This document shows positions 39,343 through 50,782 of a stretch of DNA of 64,000 nt, in pieces. The notes under the pieces were generated by a model that saw only the letters and a program-made list of their open reading frames with translations, was not told the origin of the DNA and searched no databases. How positions within the stretch are numbered: the first letter of the stretch is position 1; every line of letters starts with the position of its first letter. The translations under genes were made by a program, and so were the position numbers. The DNA comes from Alphaproteobacteria bacterium HGW-Alphaproteobacteria-7 (GTDB lineage Bacteria > Pseudomonadota > Alphaproteobacteria > Sphingomonadales > Sphingomonadaceae): positions 1 to 64,000 of the forward strand of contig PHEB01000005.1 in assembly GCA_002842735.1 (NCBI GenBank). Direction: 5' to 3'.

Positions 39343-41421
39343 CTATTCCCCCACCGGAATGAACCGCACCGCGACCCCGCCCGATGATGCCAGCCAAACG
39401 GCGAAATCCTCACCCCCGGTCACGAGCTTTTCCTCGATCACGATGGCGTAAGGGTTGGTGTCCCAATGCGCGCCTGCCCCATCGCGGTAGATTTGCGCGC
39501 GGTATTGCTTGCCGGGGTCAAGGAAGCTCAACGGCACCGACAGATCGCGCGCATTTTCATCGGTGACAGCGCCAAGGAACCATTCCTTCGATGCACGTCC
39601 CTGCCGCGCGATGGCGACATATTCGCCCACTTCGCCGGCCAGCGCGATGCTTTCCTCCCAGTCAGCCTCGACATCCTTGATGAACTGGAACGCATCCATC
39701 CGCGCCGCGTAATTTTCGGGCAGGTCAGCCGCCATCTGCAAGGGCGAATAGAGCACCACATACAGCGCCAGCTGCTTCGCCAGCGTGGTTTGCGGGCGGT
39801 TTGTCGGGTCGCCGCGCGGGATATCGGCGCGCACCGGGGGGCGTTCATTCGGGCGCAGGTCAAAGATGCCGGGGGTAAAATCCATCGGCCCCGCCAGCAT
39901 CCGGGTGAAGGCCAGCATCGCCTCGTGCGAAGGTGGGTTGGGCGGCGTTCCCCAAGCGTTGAACTCCATCCCGCGTGCGCCTTCGCGGGTCATCCAGTTG
40001 GGGTAGGTGCGGCGCAGGCCCGTATCCTTGACCGGCTCGTGCGCGTTGATCGCAATTTGCCGCTTGGCCGCCGCTTCGACCACGCGCAGGTGGTGGCCGA
40101 CCATGAACTGGCTGTCGTGCCATTCGTAGCGCCGGATGCCGTTTTCATCCACCCGCACCACATCGCCCGCATCGGCGACATAGCCGGTCTTGACCGCGCG
40201 CACGCCTGCCGATTGGTAGAGGTCAAACGCGGCCTCCATCTGGCTTTCATAATTGGCGATATTGGCCGATGTTTCGTGGTGCCCGATCAGCCGCACGCCC
40301 TTGGATTGGGCGTAGCGTCCCAGCTCGGCAAGGTCGAAATCGGGCATCGGTTCGGTAAAACGGAACAGATCGCCATTGTTGAACCAGTCGCCGTCCCAGC
40401 CGATGTTCCAGCCTTCAACCAGCACACCGGAAAAACCGTGTTCGGCGGCGAAATCGATGTAGCGCTTGGTTTCCGCCGTGGTCGCGCCGTGGATGCCATC
40501 GCGGCCCCAGCTGCGCTCGTTGATATGCATCGCCCACCAGATGCCGATATATTTGCCGGGCTCTACCCACGACACATCGCCAAGCTTGTTCGGCTCGTTG
40601 AGGTTGAGGATAATGTCCGAATTGATCAGGCCCACCGCATCGCGCGCGACTTGAATCGTGCGCCACGGGGAAGTGAAGGGCGCGCGGGTCTTGACCTTCG
40701 GCCCGCCCGACCAATTGCGCAGCCGCGCTTCGAAGTTGCCAGCGCGCAAGGCACCCAGCGACATCGCCGAATAATCGACCAGCGCGGCTTCATGGATGGC
40801 AAAGTGGATGCCCGCGGGATTGCGGAAGGTCGCGGGCGTATGCGCGTCGTCGACCTTGCCCGCCGGGCCGGTGCGGGTGACGTATTCGTAACGGTTGAAT
40901 TCGTCGCTCGGCGTGTACCACATCGTGGTTTGCTCACCGACGCCGAATTGGGTCAGTTCATCGACAATGGCGATATCGCCGGTCAGCGCGGCCTGTTCGG
41001 CCAGTTCATAGCGGAAGCCGATCCCGCTATCGAAAGCGCGGAACCGCACCGTGATCTGCCGCGCCGGGCCGGTGGTCGCCGCGAAGGTCACGGCGAGTTC
41101 ATTATGCTGATCCCGCACCACGCGGCGCTCACCCCAAGGCTGTTCCCACGCCGTATCCTTGGCCGCGCGGGCCGAGGCGGTGATCGCAAGATCGCGTTCA
41201 AACCCGTGGTGTTCGGCAAACAGCATCCCGAGGCGCGAAGGCGCGATGACCCCCTCGCCGTCATAGTTGACCGCATAGGTCGCAAGGCCCGCATCATCGC
41301 TGACGGTGACGGTAATCTTGCCATCGGGTGAGGCCAGCGTCAGCGTTTCGGCGCAGAGCGGCGCGCCAATGCCAAACATCAGCGCCGCCAGCGCGGCCCA
41401 TTTCGTCCATATCCGCATCAT
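39343..41421 (-). CDS. Glycoside hydrolase family 97 alpha-glucosidase
   Basis: About 692-residue secreted enzyme (signal peptide ending APLCAETL). It has the three-part GH97 layout: N-terminal beta-sandwich (~25-270), a barrel with GKYIGIWWAMHINERSWGRD, FSGVLVEGWNIGWDGDW, and the acidic motifs INAHEPVKDTGLRRTYPNW and TREGARGMEFNAWG that supply Glu residues in SusB-type inverting enzymes, and a small C-terminal beta domain. It would release glucose from maltodextrins in the periplasm. Start ATG at 41421, 8 bp after the GH13 gene, with AGGCAGGG upstream. Last gene of the MFS-GH13-GH97 operon. Confidence 0.9.
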   Translation of the reverse strand: MMRIWTKWAALAALMFGIGAPLCAETLTLASPDGKITVTVSDDAGLATYAVNYDGEGVIAPSRLGMLFAEHHGFERDLAITASARAAKDTAWEQPWGERRVVRDQHNELAVTFAATTGPARQITVRFRAFDSGIGFRYELAEQAALTGDIAIVDELTQFGVGEQTTMWYTPSDEFNRYEYVTRTGPAGKVDDAHTPATFRNPAGIHFAIHEAALVDYSAMSLGALRAGNFEARLRNWSGGPKVKTRAPFTSPWRTIQVARDAVGLINSDIILNLNEPNKLGDVSWVEPGKYIGIWWAMHINERSWGRDGIHGATTAETKRYIDFAAEHGFSGVLVEGWNIGWDGDWFNNGDLFRFTEPMPDFDLAELGRYAQSKGVRLIGHHETSANIANYESQMEAAFDLYQSAGVRAVKTGYVADAGDVVRVDENGIRRYEWHDSQFMVGHHLRVVEAAAKRQIAINAHEPVKDTGLRRTYPNWMTREGARGMEFNAWGTPPNPPSHEAMLAFTRMLAGPMDFTPGIFDLRPNERPPVRADIPRGDPTNRPQTTLAKQLALYVVLYSPLQMAADLPENYAARMDAFQFIKDVEADWEESIALAGEVGEYVAIARQGRASKEWFLGAVTDENARDLSVPLSFLDPGKQYRAQIYRDGAGAHWDTNPYAIVIEEKLVTGGEDFAVWLASSGGVAVRFIPVGE

Positions 41422-41429
41422 ACCCTGCC

Positions 41430-42794
41430 TCATTTGCTTTCGCTGAAAATCCGGTAGCCCCACGGCGCGAGGTCGATTGTCTCACCGCCCGCAAACGCCG
41501 CCGCTTCGCCGCTGAGTGCATCGACATAGCGGCCATGATGGCGCGCGTGATCGAACGACACGGCCTGCGTGCGCGGGGAAAGGTTGAACACCGCGAACAC
41601 CCGCTCGCCCGCCGCACCGCGCGTGAAGGCAAAAACGTCGTCAGCCGCGTTGCTCGGCACCTCGACCATGCCCGCACCAAACCGCCCATTGTGGAGCGCG
41701 GGCATTTCAGTCTTGAGCGCGATCAGGCGGCGAAACAGGCCATCATAACGCCCCGGCCGCCAAGTGATCGGGTCTTTCTCAAAGAAGGCCAATTGGCGAT
41801 CCAGATCGGCCTCCTGCCCGTTGTAGATCAGCGGCAAGCCGATGCCCACAAACGACAGCGCAATCGCGGATTCATAGGCCGGGCCGTAAATGTCAGCCGC
41901 CACCGCGTCCCACGAATTCTGATCGTGGTTATCGGTATAGGTCATGCGCATCGCGGCGTGCGGCCAGCTTTCGGCCTGTTCGGCGTAATAGCTGCGGATC
42001 GCGCTCGCCCCGCTGCCGTCTTTGGCAATGCGCTGCATCGCCTCTTTCCATTTCCACGCATAGGTCGCGTCGAACGCGCGGGCGTGCAGATCGCGCTGTT
42101 CCCATTCGGCCAGCATGAAGACCGGCTTGAGCTTGTCGAGTTCGGCGCGCGCGGTCTCCCAGAAATCGAGCGGGACGTATCCGGCCACGTCGGCGCGGTA
42201 GCCGTCGATCCCGAATTCGCGCACCCAATAGACCAGGCTTTCGGTCATGTATTGGCGCAAGGCCGGTTGGCTGAAATCGAAATCTGCGACGTCCGACCAA
42301 TCGGTGCCCACCGGCGACATCAACGCGCCTTCGGGGCTGCGGGTGTACCATTCGGGGTGCGTCTGCGTGAGCGGGTTGTCAAAGGCAGAATGGTTGGCGA
42401 CCCAATCGAGGATCACCTTCATCCCCAGCCGGTGCGCTTCATCGACAAAGGCCCGAAACTCCGCCTCGGTGCCGAATTCGGGATTGACCGCGCGGTAATC
42501 GCGCACGGCATAGGGGCTGCCCAGCGTGCCCTTGCGGTGCAGTTCACCAATCGGGTGGATCGGCATCAGCCAGATGATGTCCACGCCCATATCGGCGAGC
42601 CACGGAAGGTGTTTCTGCGCTGCGGCAAAGGTGCCCTCGGCGGTGAATTGGCGGGTATTGAGTTGATACAGCACCGCATCGCGCGTCCAATCGGCGTTCT
42701 CGATTGCGACCAGCGGCTGCGGCGCATAATCGGGCTGCGCCAGCGCGGGGGCGGCGGTCAGGGCGGCAGCGATCAGGCTTATGGCAAGACGCAT
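41430..42794 (-). CDS. Secreted GH13 alpha-amylase-family enzyme
   Basis: 454-residue protein with signal peptide (MRLAISLIAAALTAAPALAQ). GH13 conserved regions: DWVANHSA (region I), GYRADVAGYV (nucleophile Asp), MLAEWEQRD (acid/base Glu) and TYTDNHDQNSW (third Asp). The C-terminal beta domain follows at ~370. It is smaller than cytoplasmic maltases and is probably a periplasmic maltodextrin-degrading amylase. The ATG at 42794 overlaps the stop of the transporter gene (TGATG), indicating coupling. Confidence 0.9.
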   Translation of the reverse strand: MRLAISLIAAALTAAPALAQPDYAPQPLVAIENADWTRDAVLYQLNTRQFTAEGTFAAAQKHLPWLADMGVDIIWLMPIHPIGELHRKGTLGSPYAVRDYRAVNPEFGTEAEFRAFVDEAHRLGMKVILDWVANHSAFDNPLTQTHPEWYTRSPEGALMSPVGTDWSDVADFDFSQPALRQYMTESLVYWVREFGIDGYRADVAGYVPLDFWETARAELDKLKPVFMLAEWEQRDLHARAFDATYAWKWKEAMQRIAKDGSGASAIRSYYAEQAESWPHAAMRMTYTDNHDQNSWDAVAADIYGPAYESAIALSFVGIGLPLIYNGQEADLDRQLAFFEKDPITWRPGRYDGLFRRLIALKTEMPALHNGRFGAGMVEVPSNAADDVFAFTRGAAGERVFAVFNLSPRTQAVSFDHARHHGRYVDALSGEAAAFAGGETIDLAPWGYRIFSESK

Positions 42795-44395
42795 CAGGCT
42801 TCTCCGATTTGCGGGGTCTGAAGCGGCACAGCGGCCTCACCATCGGTCACAAACAATGTCGCTATCGCCGCTAGCGCAAAGCTGACCGCCGCGATCACCA
42901 TCGCGTAGATCGGCTCTCCCCCGAACAGGTTGGTGACAAGGAAGCCCAGCACCGTCGCCGCGAGCAGTTGCGGCACCACGATGAAGATGTTGAACACCCC
43001 CATGTAAATGCCCATTTTCTCCGCCGGAACGCAGCCCGCCAAAATCGCGTAAGGCAGCGACACGATCGACGCCCAGGCAATCCCCACCCCGATCATCGCC
43101 ACCCAAAGCAGCGTCGGATCGCGGATCAGCAGCATCGCGGCAAAGCCCGCCGCGCCCAGCAGCAGATTGATCGCGTGCAGCCGCCGCCGGTCAATCCGCG
43201 CGGCGATCCAGATAAAGCCGAGCGCGGCGGCCGCCGCCAGCCCGTTGCGCACCGATCCCAGCAGGCTCCACCAATCGGCGGCATCCTGATAGCCGCGCGT
43301 CGCCGGATCGGGCGCGGCAAAGTGATATTCGGCGACTGCGGGGGTGCCGTAAATCCACATCGCAAACATCGCGAACCAGCTGAAAAACTGCACCACGGCG
43401 AGTTGCTGCATGGTCTTGGGCATGGCGAACAGATCGCTCACCACCTCCATGAACCCGCTGTTATTGCGCCCGCCCGAACGCAGCACGCTGGCGACCAGTT
43501 GCACCACGCCGAACCCGGCGATCAGCGCGGCCAGCACATACAGCTCCTGCGCGATGTCGATCCCGCCCAGAAACGCCGGACGCGCGCCGCTGCGGGCCAG
43601 CGCGACAAACCCGGCCACCCCCGCCCCGGCGATGATCCAGATGATCGCGCCCTTGCGGAATTGCGCCGCGCTGCGCAGCGTGGCCGACGGCGCGGCGGTT
43701 TCAAGCCCCAGTTCGCGCCTCCGTGCCGCCTCAAACCCGGCCATTTGTTCGGGCGAATATTCGCGGGTGGTGAACACCGTCCACGCCACCGCCGCCAGCA
43801 GCGCCGCGCCGCCGATATAGAACGCCCATTGCACCGTCTGCGGGATCTCTCCGGCGGGCGCGACATTGCTGAGGCCCAGCCAATTGGTCATCACCCACGG
43901 CAGCGCGCCCGCCACCACCGCGCCCACCCCGATAAAGAAGCTCTGCATGGCATAACCCACCGTGCGCTGACGGTCGGGCAGGTTGTCGCCAACGAAAGCG
44001 CGAAACGGCTCCATCGTGATGTTGAGCGAGGCGTCCATGATCCACAGCATCCCCGCCGCCACCCATAGCGCGGGCGAGTTGGGCATCACGAACAGCGCAA
44101 AGGTGGCGAGCAGCGCGCCCGCGAGGAAATAGGGCCGCCGCCGCCCGAACTGCCCCCCGAAACCAACCCAGGTCTTGTCCGACAAATGCCCGATAATCGG
44201 CTGCACGATCAGCCCGGTCATCGGCGCGGCAATCCACAGGATCGCCAGATCGCCCACTTCGGCGCCCAAGGTCTGGAAAATGCGGCTGACATTGCCGTTT
44301 TGCAGATCGAACCCGATCTGAATGCCCAGAAAGCCGAAGCTCATATTCCAGATTTGCGCCGGATTGAGCGCGGGCTTGCGGCCAGCTTGCGTCAT
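42794..44395 (-). CDS. MFS sugar transporter (maltose/maltodextrin, GPH/SUT type)
   Basis: 533-residue transporter with about 12 hydrophobic segments. Early motifs NMSFGFLGIQIGFDLQNGNV and IIGHLSDKTWVGFGGQFGRR, followed by RPYFLAG, are typical of the glycoside-pentoside-hexuronide/sucrose-type MFS proteins found in alphaproteobacterial maltose loci (MalY-like). It imports maltose or oligosaccharides across the inner membrane. A central cytoplasmic loop (~residues 205-250) is polar. The ATG at 44395 is chosen; an in-frame TTG two codons earlier is less likely. First gene of the minus-strand half of the locus. Confidence 0.88.
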   Translation of the reverse strand: MTQAGRKPALNPAQIWNMSFGFLGIQIGFDLQNGNVSRIFQTLGAEVGDLAILWIAAPMTGLIVQPIIGHLSDKTWVGFGGQFGRRRPYFLAGALLATFALFVMPNSPALWVAAGMLWIMDASLNITMEPFRAFVGDNLPDRQRTVGYAMQSFFIGVGAVVAGALPWVMTNWLGLSNVAPAGEIPQTVQWAFYIGGAALLAAVAWTVFTTREYSPEQMAGFEAARRRELGLETAAPSATLRSAAQFRKGAIIWIIAGAGVAGFVALARSGARPAFLGGIDIAQELYVLAALIAGFGVVQLVASVLRSGGRNNSGFMEVVSDLFAMPKTMQQLAVVQFFSWFAMFAMWIYGTPAVAEYHFAAPDPATRGYQDAADWWSLLGSVRNGLAAAAALGFIWIAARIDRRRLHAINLLLGAAGFAAMLLIRDPTLLWVAMIGVGIAWASIVSLPYAILAGCVPAEKMGIYMGVFNIFIVVPQLLAATVLGFLVTNLFGGEPIYAMVIAAVSFALAAIATLFVTDGEAAVPLQTPQIGEA

Positions 44396-44401
44396 GGTCA
44401 A

Positions 44402-44704
44402 TTATCCTCTTCCCCGCGCGCCGCCGCCTGAGGCGTGACGCGGCTGCGCGCCGGCGGTAATGTCGCGGGTCTTGCGCCCGGCGATCAGACTTGGCCAGCA
44501 AGGGGTGTAGTTTGAACGTTCTGCAAAAAATTGCAATAAACTTTCAAAATTTCTCTGGAGAAAACTCGTTTTCAGGCAAATATATAAGATATTTTACAGT
44601 ATTTCCCGTTATTTAATTCTATTTCGCGCTCCCGCCAAGCAATGCTACAAAGATTTGCAAAACTTTGCGCATGATGGCAAACCTTTCACCAAGGGAGATG
44701 GATT
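44402..44704. promoter_or_regulatory. Divergent promoter region of the maltodextrin locus with LacI-type operator candidates
   Basis: This 303-bp gap separates the divergent transporter and amylase operons and is markedly AT-rich in the middle. CAAAGATTTGCAAAACTTTG (44648-44667) is a palindrome in 18 of 20 positions centred on TTGCAA, 37 bp before the amylase ATG; GAACGTTC (44514-44521) is a second short palindrome. A LacI-family gene lies in the locus, so these are its probable operators. No further gene is seen. Confidence 0.55.
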
Positions 44705-46543
44705 ATGACACGGATTTTCGTGGGATTCGTTGCTGCGCTTTGCGCAAGCACCGCCGTGGCCGGAGGGCCAATCGCCCCAACACAAGCGCCGCTCGCGCCC
44801 ATCAGTGACCGCCTGCTCGAAGATGAAATCATCTATTTCGTGCTTCCCGACCGATTCGAAAACGGGGATAAAACCAATGATCGCGGCGGCATCCGTGGCG
44901 GGCCACTCGATCACGGCTTCGATCCGACGCACAAGGGCTTCTATCATGGCGGCGACCTGAAGGGGCTAACGCAGCGGCTCGATTACATTCAGGGCATGGG
45001 CATCACCGCGATCTGGTTTGCGCCGGTGTTCAAAAACAAACCGGTGCAGGGCCGCCCGGGCGAGGAAAGCGCAGGCTATCACGGATATTGGGTGACGGAT
45101 TTCACCAGTGTCGATCCGCATTTTGGCACAAACGCCGAATTCAAGGCCTTCGTCGATGCCGCCCATGCGCGCGGGATGAAGGTCTATATGGACATCATCA
45201 CCAATCACACCGCCGACGTGATCGACTATGTCGAAGGTGAACAGACGGGCTATGCCTACCGCAGCAAGGGCGATTACCCCTTTTCCCGGCGCGGCGGGCC
45301 GGATGGCGCGCCGATCAATCCGGGCTTTGCCGGGGACGACAACCCTGATCCTGCCAATTGGGCGGGCCTGACCGATCCAACCTTCGCCTACACCCCGTTC
45401 GTGCGTGACGCGGAGCGCGATGTGAAGGTGCCCGCCTGGCTCAATGACGTGACGCTCTACCACAACCGCGGCAATTCGCACTGGATCGGCGAAAGCAGCG
45501 TTTATGGCGATTTTTCGGGCCTTGATGATCTCGCCACCGAAAACCCGCGCGTGGTTGCAGGGATGATCGACATCTTCGGTCAGTGGATCGACGATTACGG
45601 GATCGACGGCTTCCGCATCGATACCGCCAAACACGTGAACCCCGAATTCTGGCAGGCTTTCGTTCCCGCCATGCTGGCGCGTGCAAAGGCCAAGGGGATC
45701 GACCATTTCCACATCTTTGGCGAGATTGCCTACGAAGAACCGACCGCCACGCTGGCGGCGCAGGTTATGGCCGAAAGCCACCTGCCCTATGCGCTCGACA
45801 TGGGGTTCGCCAAAGCCGCGCAGCAGGTCGCCAGCGAAACGGCGAGCCCGCGGGTGATGGCGGAATTCCTGCAACAAGACGCGATCTATCCCGGCGGCGC
45901 GGCCACCGCGCTGGGTCTGCCGACCTTTCTGGGCAACCACGATTTCGGGCGGTTTTCGATGTTCGTGCGCGACATGAGCGGATCGGATGACGAAGCCGAG
46001 CTGCTGGCGCGGGTCAAATTGGGCCATGCCATGCTGTTCCTGCTGCGCGGGGTGCCGACCGTCTATTACGGCGACGAACAAGGCTTCATCAGCGACGGCA
46101 ATGATCAACTGGCGCGCGAGGATATGTTCGCCAGCAAGGTCGCCGTCTATAATGACAACGTGCTTGTCGGCACCGCCGCGACCACCGCTGCGGCCAATTT
46201 CGACACCGCCCATCCGCTCTACCAGTTGATCGGCACGCTGGCACAGGCGCGCAAGGCCAGCCCGGCGCTGCGCCGGGGGCTGTCGCAGGTGCGCGCGTTC
46301 GATCATGAAGCGCCGGGTCTGCTGGCGGTGGAGCGCCGCGATCCGGCCAGCGGTGAGCGTGTTTTAATCGTGTTCAATACCAGCGCAGCAGGGCTTTCGC
46401 GCAATGTCGAGGTAGGCTACCGCGCGCGCGGCGTCACGCCGTTGCTGGGCGAATGCCCGACGCAACTGGCCGCGCCGGGGACGGTGCACATCACCCTGCC
46501 ACCGTTTGGATTTGCCGCCTGCATTCTGGAGAACAACGACTAA
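44705..46543 (+). CDS. Secreted GH13 alpha-amylase/neopullulanase-like enzyme
   Basis: 612-residue protein with signal peptide (cleavage after CASTAVAGG). GH13 regions: DIITNHTADV (I), GIDGFRIDTAKHVN (nucleophile Asp), HIFGEIAYEE (acid/base Glu) and PTFLGNHDFGR (third Asp). A Gly-rich N-terminal segment and the insert DNPDPANWAGLTDP are typical of the large secreted amylases. ATG at 44705 with AGGGAG upstream. The stop is within TAATG overlapping the next gene's start. Probable substrate: starch or maltodextrins in the periplasm or outside the cell. Confidence 0.9.
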   Translation: MTRIFVGFVAALCASTAVAGGPIAPTQAPLAPISDRLLEDEIIYFVLPDRFENGDKTNDRGGIRGGPLDHGFDPTHKGFYHGGDLKGLTQRLDYIQGMGITAIWFAPVFKNKPVQGRPGEESAGYHGYWVTDFTSVDPHFGTNAEFKAFVDAAHARGMKVYMDIITNHTADVIDYVEGEQTGYAYRSKGDYPFSRRGGPDGAPINPGFAGDDNPDPANWAGLTDPTFAYTPFVRDAERDVKVPAWLNDVTLYHNRGNSHWIGESSVYGDFSGLDDLATENPRVVAGMIDIFGQWIDDYGIDGFRIDTAKHVNPEFWQAFVPAMLARAKAKGIDHFHIFGEIAYEEPTATLAAQVMAESHLPYALDMGFAKAAQQVASETASPRVMAEFLQQDAIYPGGAATALGLPTFLGNHDFGRFSMFVRDMSGSDDEAELLARVKLGHAMLFLLRGVPTVYYGDEQGFISDGNDQLAREDMFASKVAVYNDNVLVGTAATTAAANFDTAHPLYQLIGTLAQARKASPALRRGLSQVRAFDHEAPGLLAVERRDPASGERVLIVFNTSAAGLSRNVEVGYRARGVTPLLGECPTQLAAPGTVHITLPPFGFAACILENND

Positions 46544-48198
46544 TGGCAACCGCGATTGGCGCTGCTGCCGCAGCCATTCACCACGATCCGCAATGGTGGC
46601 GCGGCGCGGTGATTTATCAGATCTATCCGCGCAGCTTCCGCGACACCACGGGTGACGGGATCGGCGATCTTGCGGGCATCGTCGAAGGGCTGGATTACAT
46701 CGCCGATCTGGGCGTGGACGGCATCTGGATTTCGCCGTTCTTCACCTCGCCGATGCGTGATTTCGGCTATGACGTGGCCGATTATTGCGGGATTGATCCG
46801 AGCTTCGGCAGCTTTGCCGACTTCGACCGGATCATCGAAAAGGCCCACGCGCTCGGCCTGAAAGTGATCATTGATCAGGTTTATTCGCACACCTCGGATG
46901 AACACGCGTGGTTTGCGGAAAGTCGACAAGATCGCACCAATCCCAAGGCCGATTGGTATGTCTGGGCCGATCCCAAACCCGATGGTTCGCCGCCGTCAAA
47001 CTGGCAATCAGTGTTTGGCGGATCGGCGTGGCAGTGGGATGGCCCGCGCAAGCAATATTACCTGCACAATTTCCTCACCAGCCAACCCGATCTGAACGTG
47101 CATAATATCGAAGTTCAGGACGCGCTGCTTGATGTGGCGCGGTTCTGGCTGGCGCACGGGGTTGACGGGTTCCGCCTCGATGCGCTCAATTTTTCGATGC
47201 ATGATCCCGAATTGCGCGACAATCCGCCGTCAGGTCTGCCGATCAGCCAGGTGACGCGCCCGTTCGATATGCAGGTTAAACGTTACAACCAGTCACACCC
47301 TGATATTGCGGCATTCCTCGAACGCATCCGCGCGACGATTGATGAATATCCGGGCCGCTTCACCGTCGCTGAAGTCGGAGGGCCGGAGCCGCTGGCGGAA
47401 ATGAAAGCCTTTACCCAAGGCGGAAAACGTCTGGATTCAGCCTATAATTTCGATTTCCTCTACGCCCCGCGCCTGACCGCGCCCTTGGTGCGCGCGACCC
47501 TTTCGCAATGGAGCGGGGAGCCGGGCGAAGGCTGGCCTTCGTGGGCGTTCTCCAACCACGATGCTCCGCGCGCTGTCACCCGCTGGGCCAGCGATGGCGA
47601 TTACGCGCGCGCCGCAAGGCTCAACCTGCTGTTGTTGCTGGCGCTGCGCGGCAATCCGATCATTTATCAGGGCGAGGAACTGGGCCTGCCGCAGGGAAAG
47701 GTCGCATTCGAAGACCTGCAAGATCCCGAAGCCATCGCTAACTGGCCGCACACTTTGGGGCGCGACGGCGCGCGCACGCCGATGCCGTGGCAGACCAACG
47801 CACCGCAGGCAGGCTTTTCCCGCGCAAACCGCACCTGGCTCAAACCCGATCCGGCGCATGCGGTCTTTGCGGTTGACACGCAGACGTCAGACCCCGGCTC
47901 AACCCTCGCTTACGCACACCGGATCCTGCGCTTGCGGCGGGAGTTTCCGGCTTTGGTCAGCGGAGATATTACGCTGCTCGATACGCCTGAGGATATCGTC
48001 GCTTTCATCCGGCAACAGGGTGAAAACACCGTATTATGCGCCTTTAACCTGGGCGATGCGCCCTGCGTCTGGTCACCGCCCGCCGATTGGCAAAACGCAC
48101 GCCTGCTTGCCACGCAAAGCGCAGTGGGCGATGGTGGCACCATGCCGGATATGCTCGCCCCCGGCACGGGTTACTGGGCGGCGATGACAGGCGAATAA
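46543..48198 (+). CDS. Cytoplasmic GH13 alpha-glucosidase (maltase)
   Basis: 551 residues and no signal peptide, so probably cytoplasmic. The N-terminal WWRGAVIYQIYPRSFRDTTG and GDGIGDLAGIVEGLDYIADL are the hallmark of oligo-1,6-glucosidase/alpha-glucosidases (GH13_23-like). Catalytic regions: DQVYSHTSDEH (I), GVDGFRLDALNF (Asp), TVAEVGG (Glu), FSNHDAPR (Asp). It hydrolyses imported maltose and maltodextrins to glucose. The ATG at 46543 overlaps the upstream stop (TAATG). It is followed by lacI 6 bp later, so the regulator is probably cotranscribed. Confidence 0.92.
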   Translation: MATAIGAAAAAIHHDPQWWRGAVIYQIYPRSFRDTTGDGIGDLAGIVEGLDYIADLGVDGIWISPFFTSPMRDFGYDVADYCGIDPSFGSFADFDRIIEKAHALGLKVIIDQVYSHTSDEHAWFAESRQDRTNPKADWYVWADPKPDGSPPSNWQSVFGGSAWQWDGPRKQYYLHNFLTSQPDLNVHNIEVQDALLDVARFWLAHGVDGFRLDALNFSMHDPELRDNPPSGLPISQVTRPFDMQVKRYNQSHPDIAAFLERIRATIDEYPGRFTVAEVGGPEPLAEMKAFTQGGKRLDSAYNFDFLYAPRLTAPLVRATLSQWSGEPGEGWPSWAFSNHDAPRAVTRWASDGDYARAARLNLLLLLALRGNPIIYQGEELGLPQGKVAFEDLQDPEAIANWPHTLGRDGARTPMPWQTNAPQAGFSRANRTWLKPDPAHAVFAVDTQTSDPGSTLAYAHRILRLRREFPALVSGDITLLDTPEDIVAFIRQQGENTVLCAFNLGDAPCVWSPPADWQNARLLATQSAVGDGGTMPDMLAPGTGYWAAMTGE

Positions 48199-49233
<1,035 letters not shown>

Positions 49234-49234
49234 A

Positions 49235-50782
49235 GTGGATAAGCCCAGCCCCTTGAAAAGCATCGTGATCGTCGGCGGTGGCAGTGCCGGGTGGATGACA
49301 GCGGCGGCGCTGGCCGATGCCATCGGCGTGGGAGAGGCAACCATCCCGCCAATCCGCAACTTCAACCACCGCCTCGGCATCGACGAGACAACCTTCGTTC
49401 GCGAAACGCAGGGATCGTTCAAACTAGGGATCGAGTTCGTCGACTGGGGGCGGCAAGGGCATTCTTATTTCCACCCCTTTGGCCAGTATGGCGCTGAATT
49501 CGACCAGGTTCCGTTCTATCACCACTGGATGCGCGAATATCTGGGTGGCCGCGTTGCTGGCCCGATTGACGATTTTGCAATGTGCTGGGCGATGGCCAAA
49601 GCGGGCAAGTTTACCCACCCCTCCGCCGATCGCCGCCTGATCCAATCGACCTTCGATTACGCCTATCACTTTGACGCGACACGCTATGCCGCCTTCCTGC
49701 GCCACTTTGCCGAGGCGCGCGGGGTGACGCGGGTTGAAGGGCGGGTGGTCGATGTCGGCTTGCGCGGCGAGGATGGCTTCATCGACAGCGTGACGCTGGA
49801 AAATGGCACCGCCATCACGGGCGAATTCTTCATCGATTGCAGCGGCTTTCGCGGGCTTTTGATCGAGGACGCTTTGGAAGCCGGTTACGATAGCTGGCAG
49901 CACTGGCTGCCGTGTGATCGCGCGGTGGCGGTGCCCTGCGAAAGCGGCGACCTCACTCCCTATACCCGTTCCACCGCCAAGGCTGCGGGCTGGCAATGGC
50001 GCATCCCGTTGCAGCACCGCACCGGCAACGGCTATGTCCATTGCAGCCAGTTTATTTCCGAGGATGAAGCCAGCGCCGAATTGCTCGGCACGCTAGATGG
50101 CAAGCCGCTGGCCGACCCGCGCCCCTTGCGCTTTATCGCGGGCAGGCGGCGCGCATTCTGGAAGCGCAATTGCGTCGCCATCGGGCTTTCCGCCGGGTTC
50201 ATGGAGCCGCTGGAATCGACCAGCCTGCATCTCATCCAATACGGCATTCTGCGGCTGATCGCGCTGCTGCCCGATAGCGCGATGTCGCCGCTTTTAGCGC
50301 GCGAATACAACGCCCAGACTACGGCGGAATATGAACGCATCCGCGACTTTCTGATCCTGCATTACAAAGCCAGCGAGCGTGACGATTCCGAGCTGTGGCG
50401 TTACTGCGCGGCAATGCCGATCCCCGACAGCCTGCAATACAAGATCGACCATTTCCGCGACTATGGCCTGCTGGTTTCGGACGAGCGTGAACTGTTCACC
50501 AATCCCAGCTGGATCGCGGTCTATCTGGGGCAAGGGATCGTGCCCGCCCGCGCGCCCGCGCTCGCCGCGATGCGTGGCGGGGTTCCGGTGGCCGAGCGGC
50601 TGGCGCAAATCCGCTCTGCGATGGACGAGGCGGTGGCGGCGATGCCGATCCCCGATAGTCTGCAATACAAGATCGACCATTTCCGCGACTATGGCCTGCT
50701 CGTTTCGGACGAGCGCGAGCTGTTTGCCAACCCCAGCTGGATCGCGGTTTATCTCGGTCAGGGGATCGTGCCGAAACGCGCA
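49235..50782 (+). pseudogene. Flavin-dependent tryptophan-halogenase-like gene, decayed
   Basis: Recognisable halogenase-like FAD protein: VIVGGGSAGWMTAAALA, FKLGIEFVDWGRQG (catalytic Lys context), GWQWRIPLQHRTGNGYV (WxWxIP) and MEPLESTSLHLIQYG. Three defects are visible. (1) Compared with the intact homologue at 54749, about 17 residues are missing after AAALA, removing strand 2 of the FAD fold and its acidic ribose-binding residue. (2) A 228-bp stretch near the 3' end is duplicated. (3) There is no stop codon after the homology ends (~50780); the frame runs on antisense through the TonB receptor gene to 52567. GTG start at 49235, 1 bp after lacI. Intact relatives accompany TonB receptors in sugar-uptake loci. 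Confidence 0.75.
50414..50778 (+). repeat. 228-bp-period partial duplication inside the halogenase-like gene
   Basis: Bases 50414-50550 recur at 50642-50778 (76-codon period). Both encode MPIPDSLQYKIDHFRDYGLL and continue to NPSWIAVYLGQGIVP. They differ by roughly ten percent, mostly at synonymous third positions, so the second copy was not made recently; it may be the remnant of a second, tandem halogenase gene joined by a deletion. Confidence 0.85.

Noticed and set aside
50412-50780. Two-copy repeat as a recent assembly duplication
   Set aside because: The two copies differ at many synonymous positions, so they are not identical copies of the same reads.
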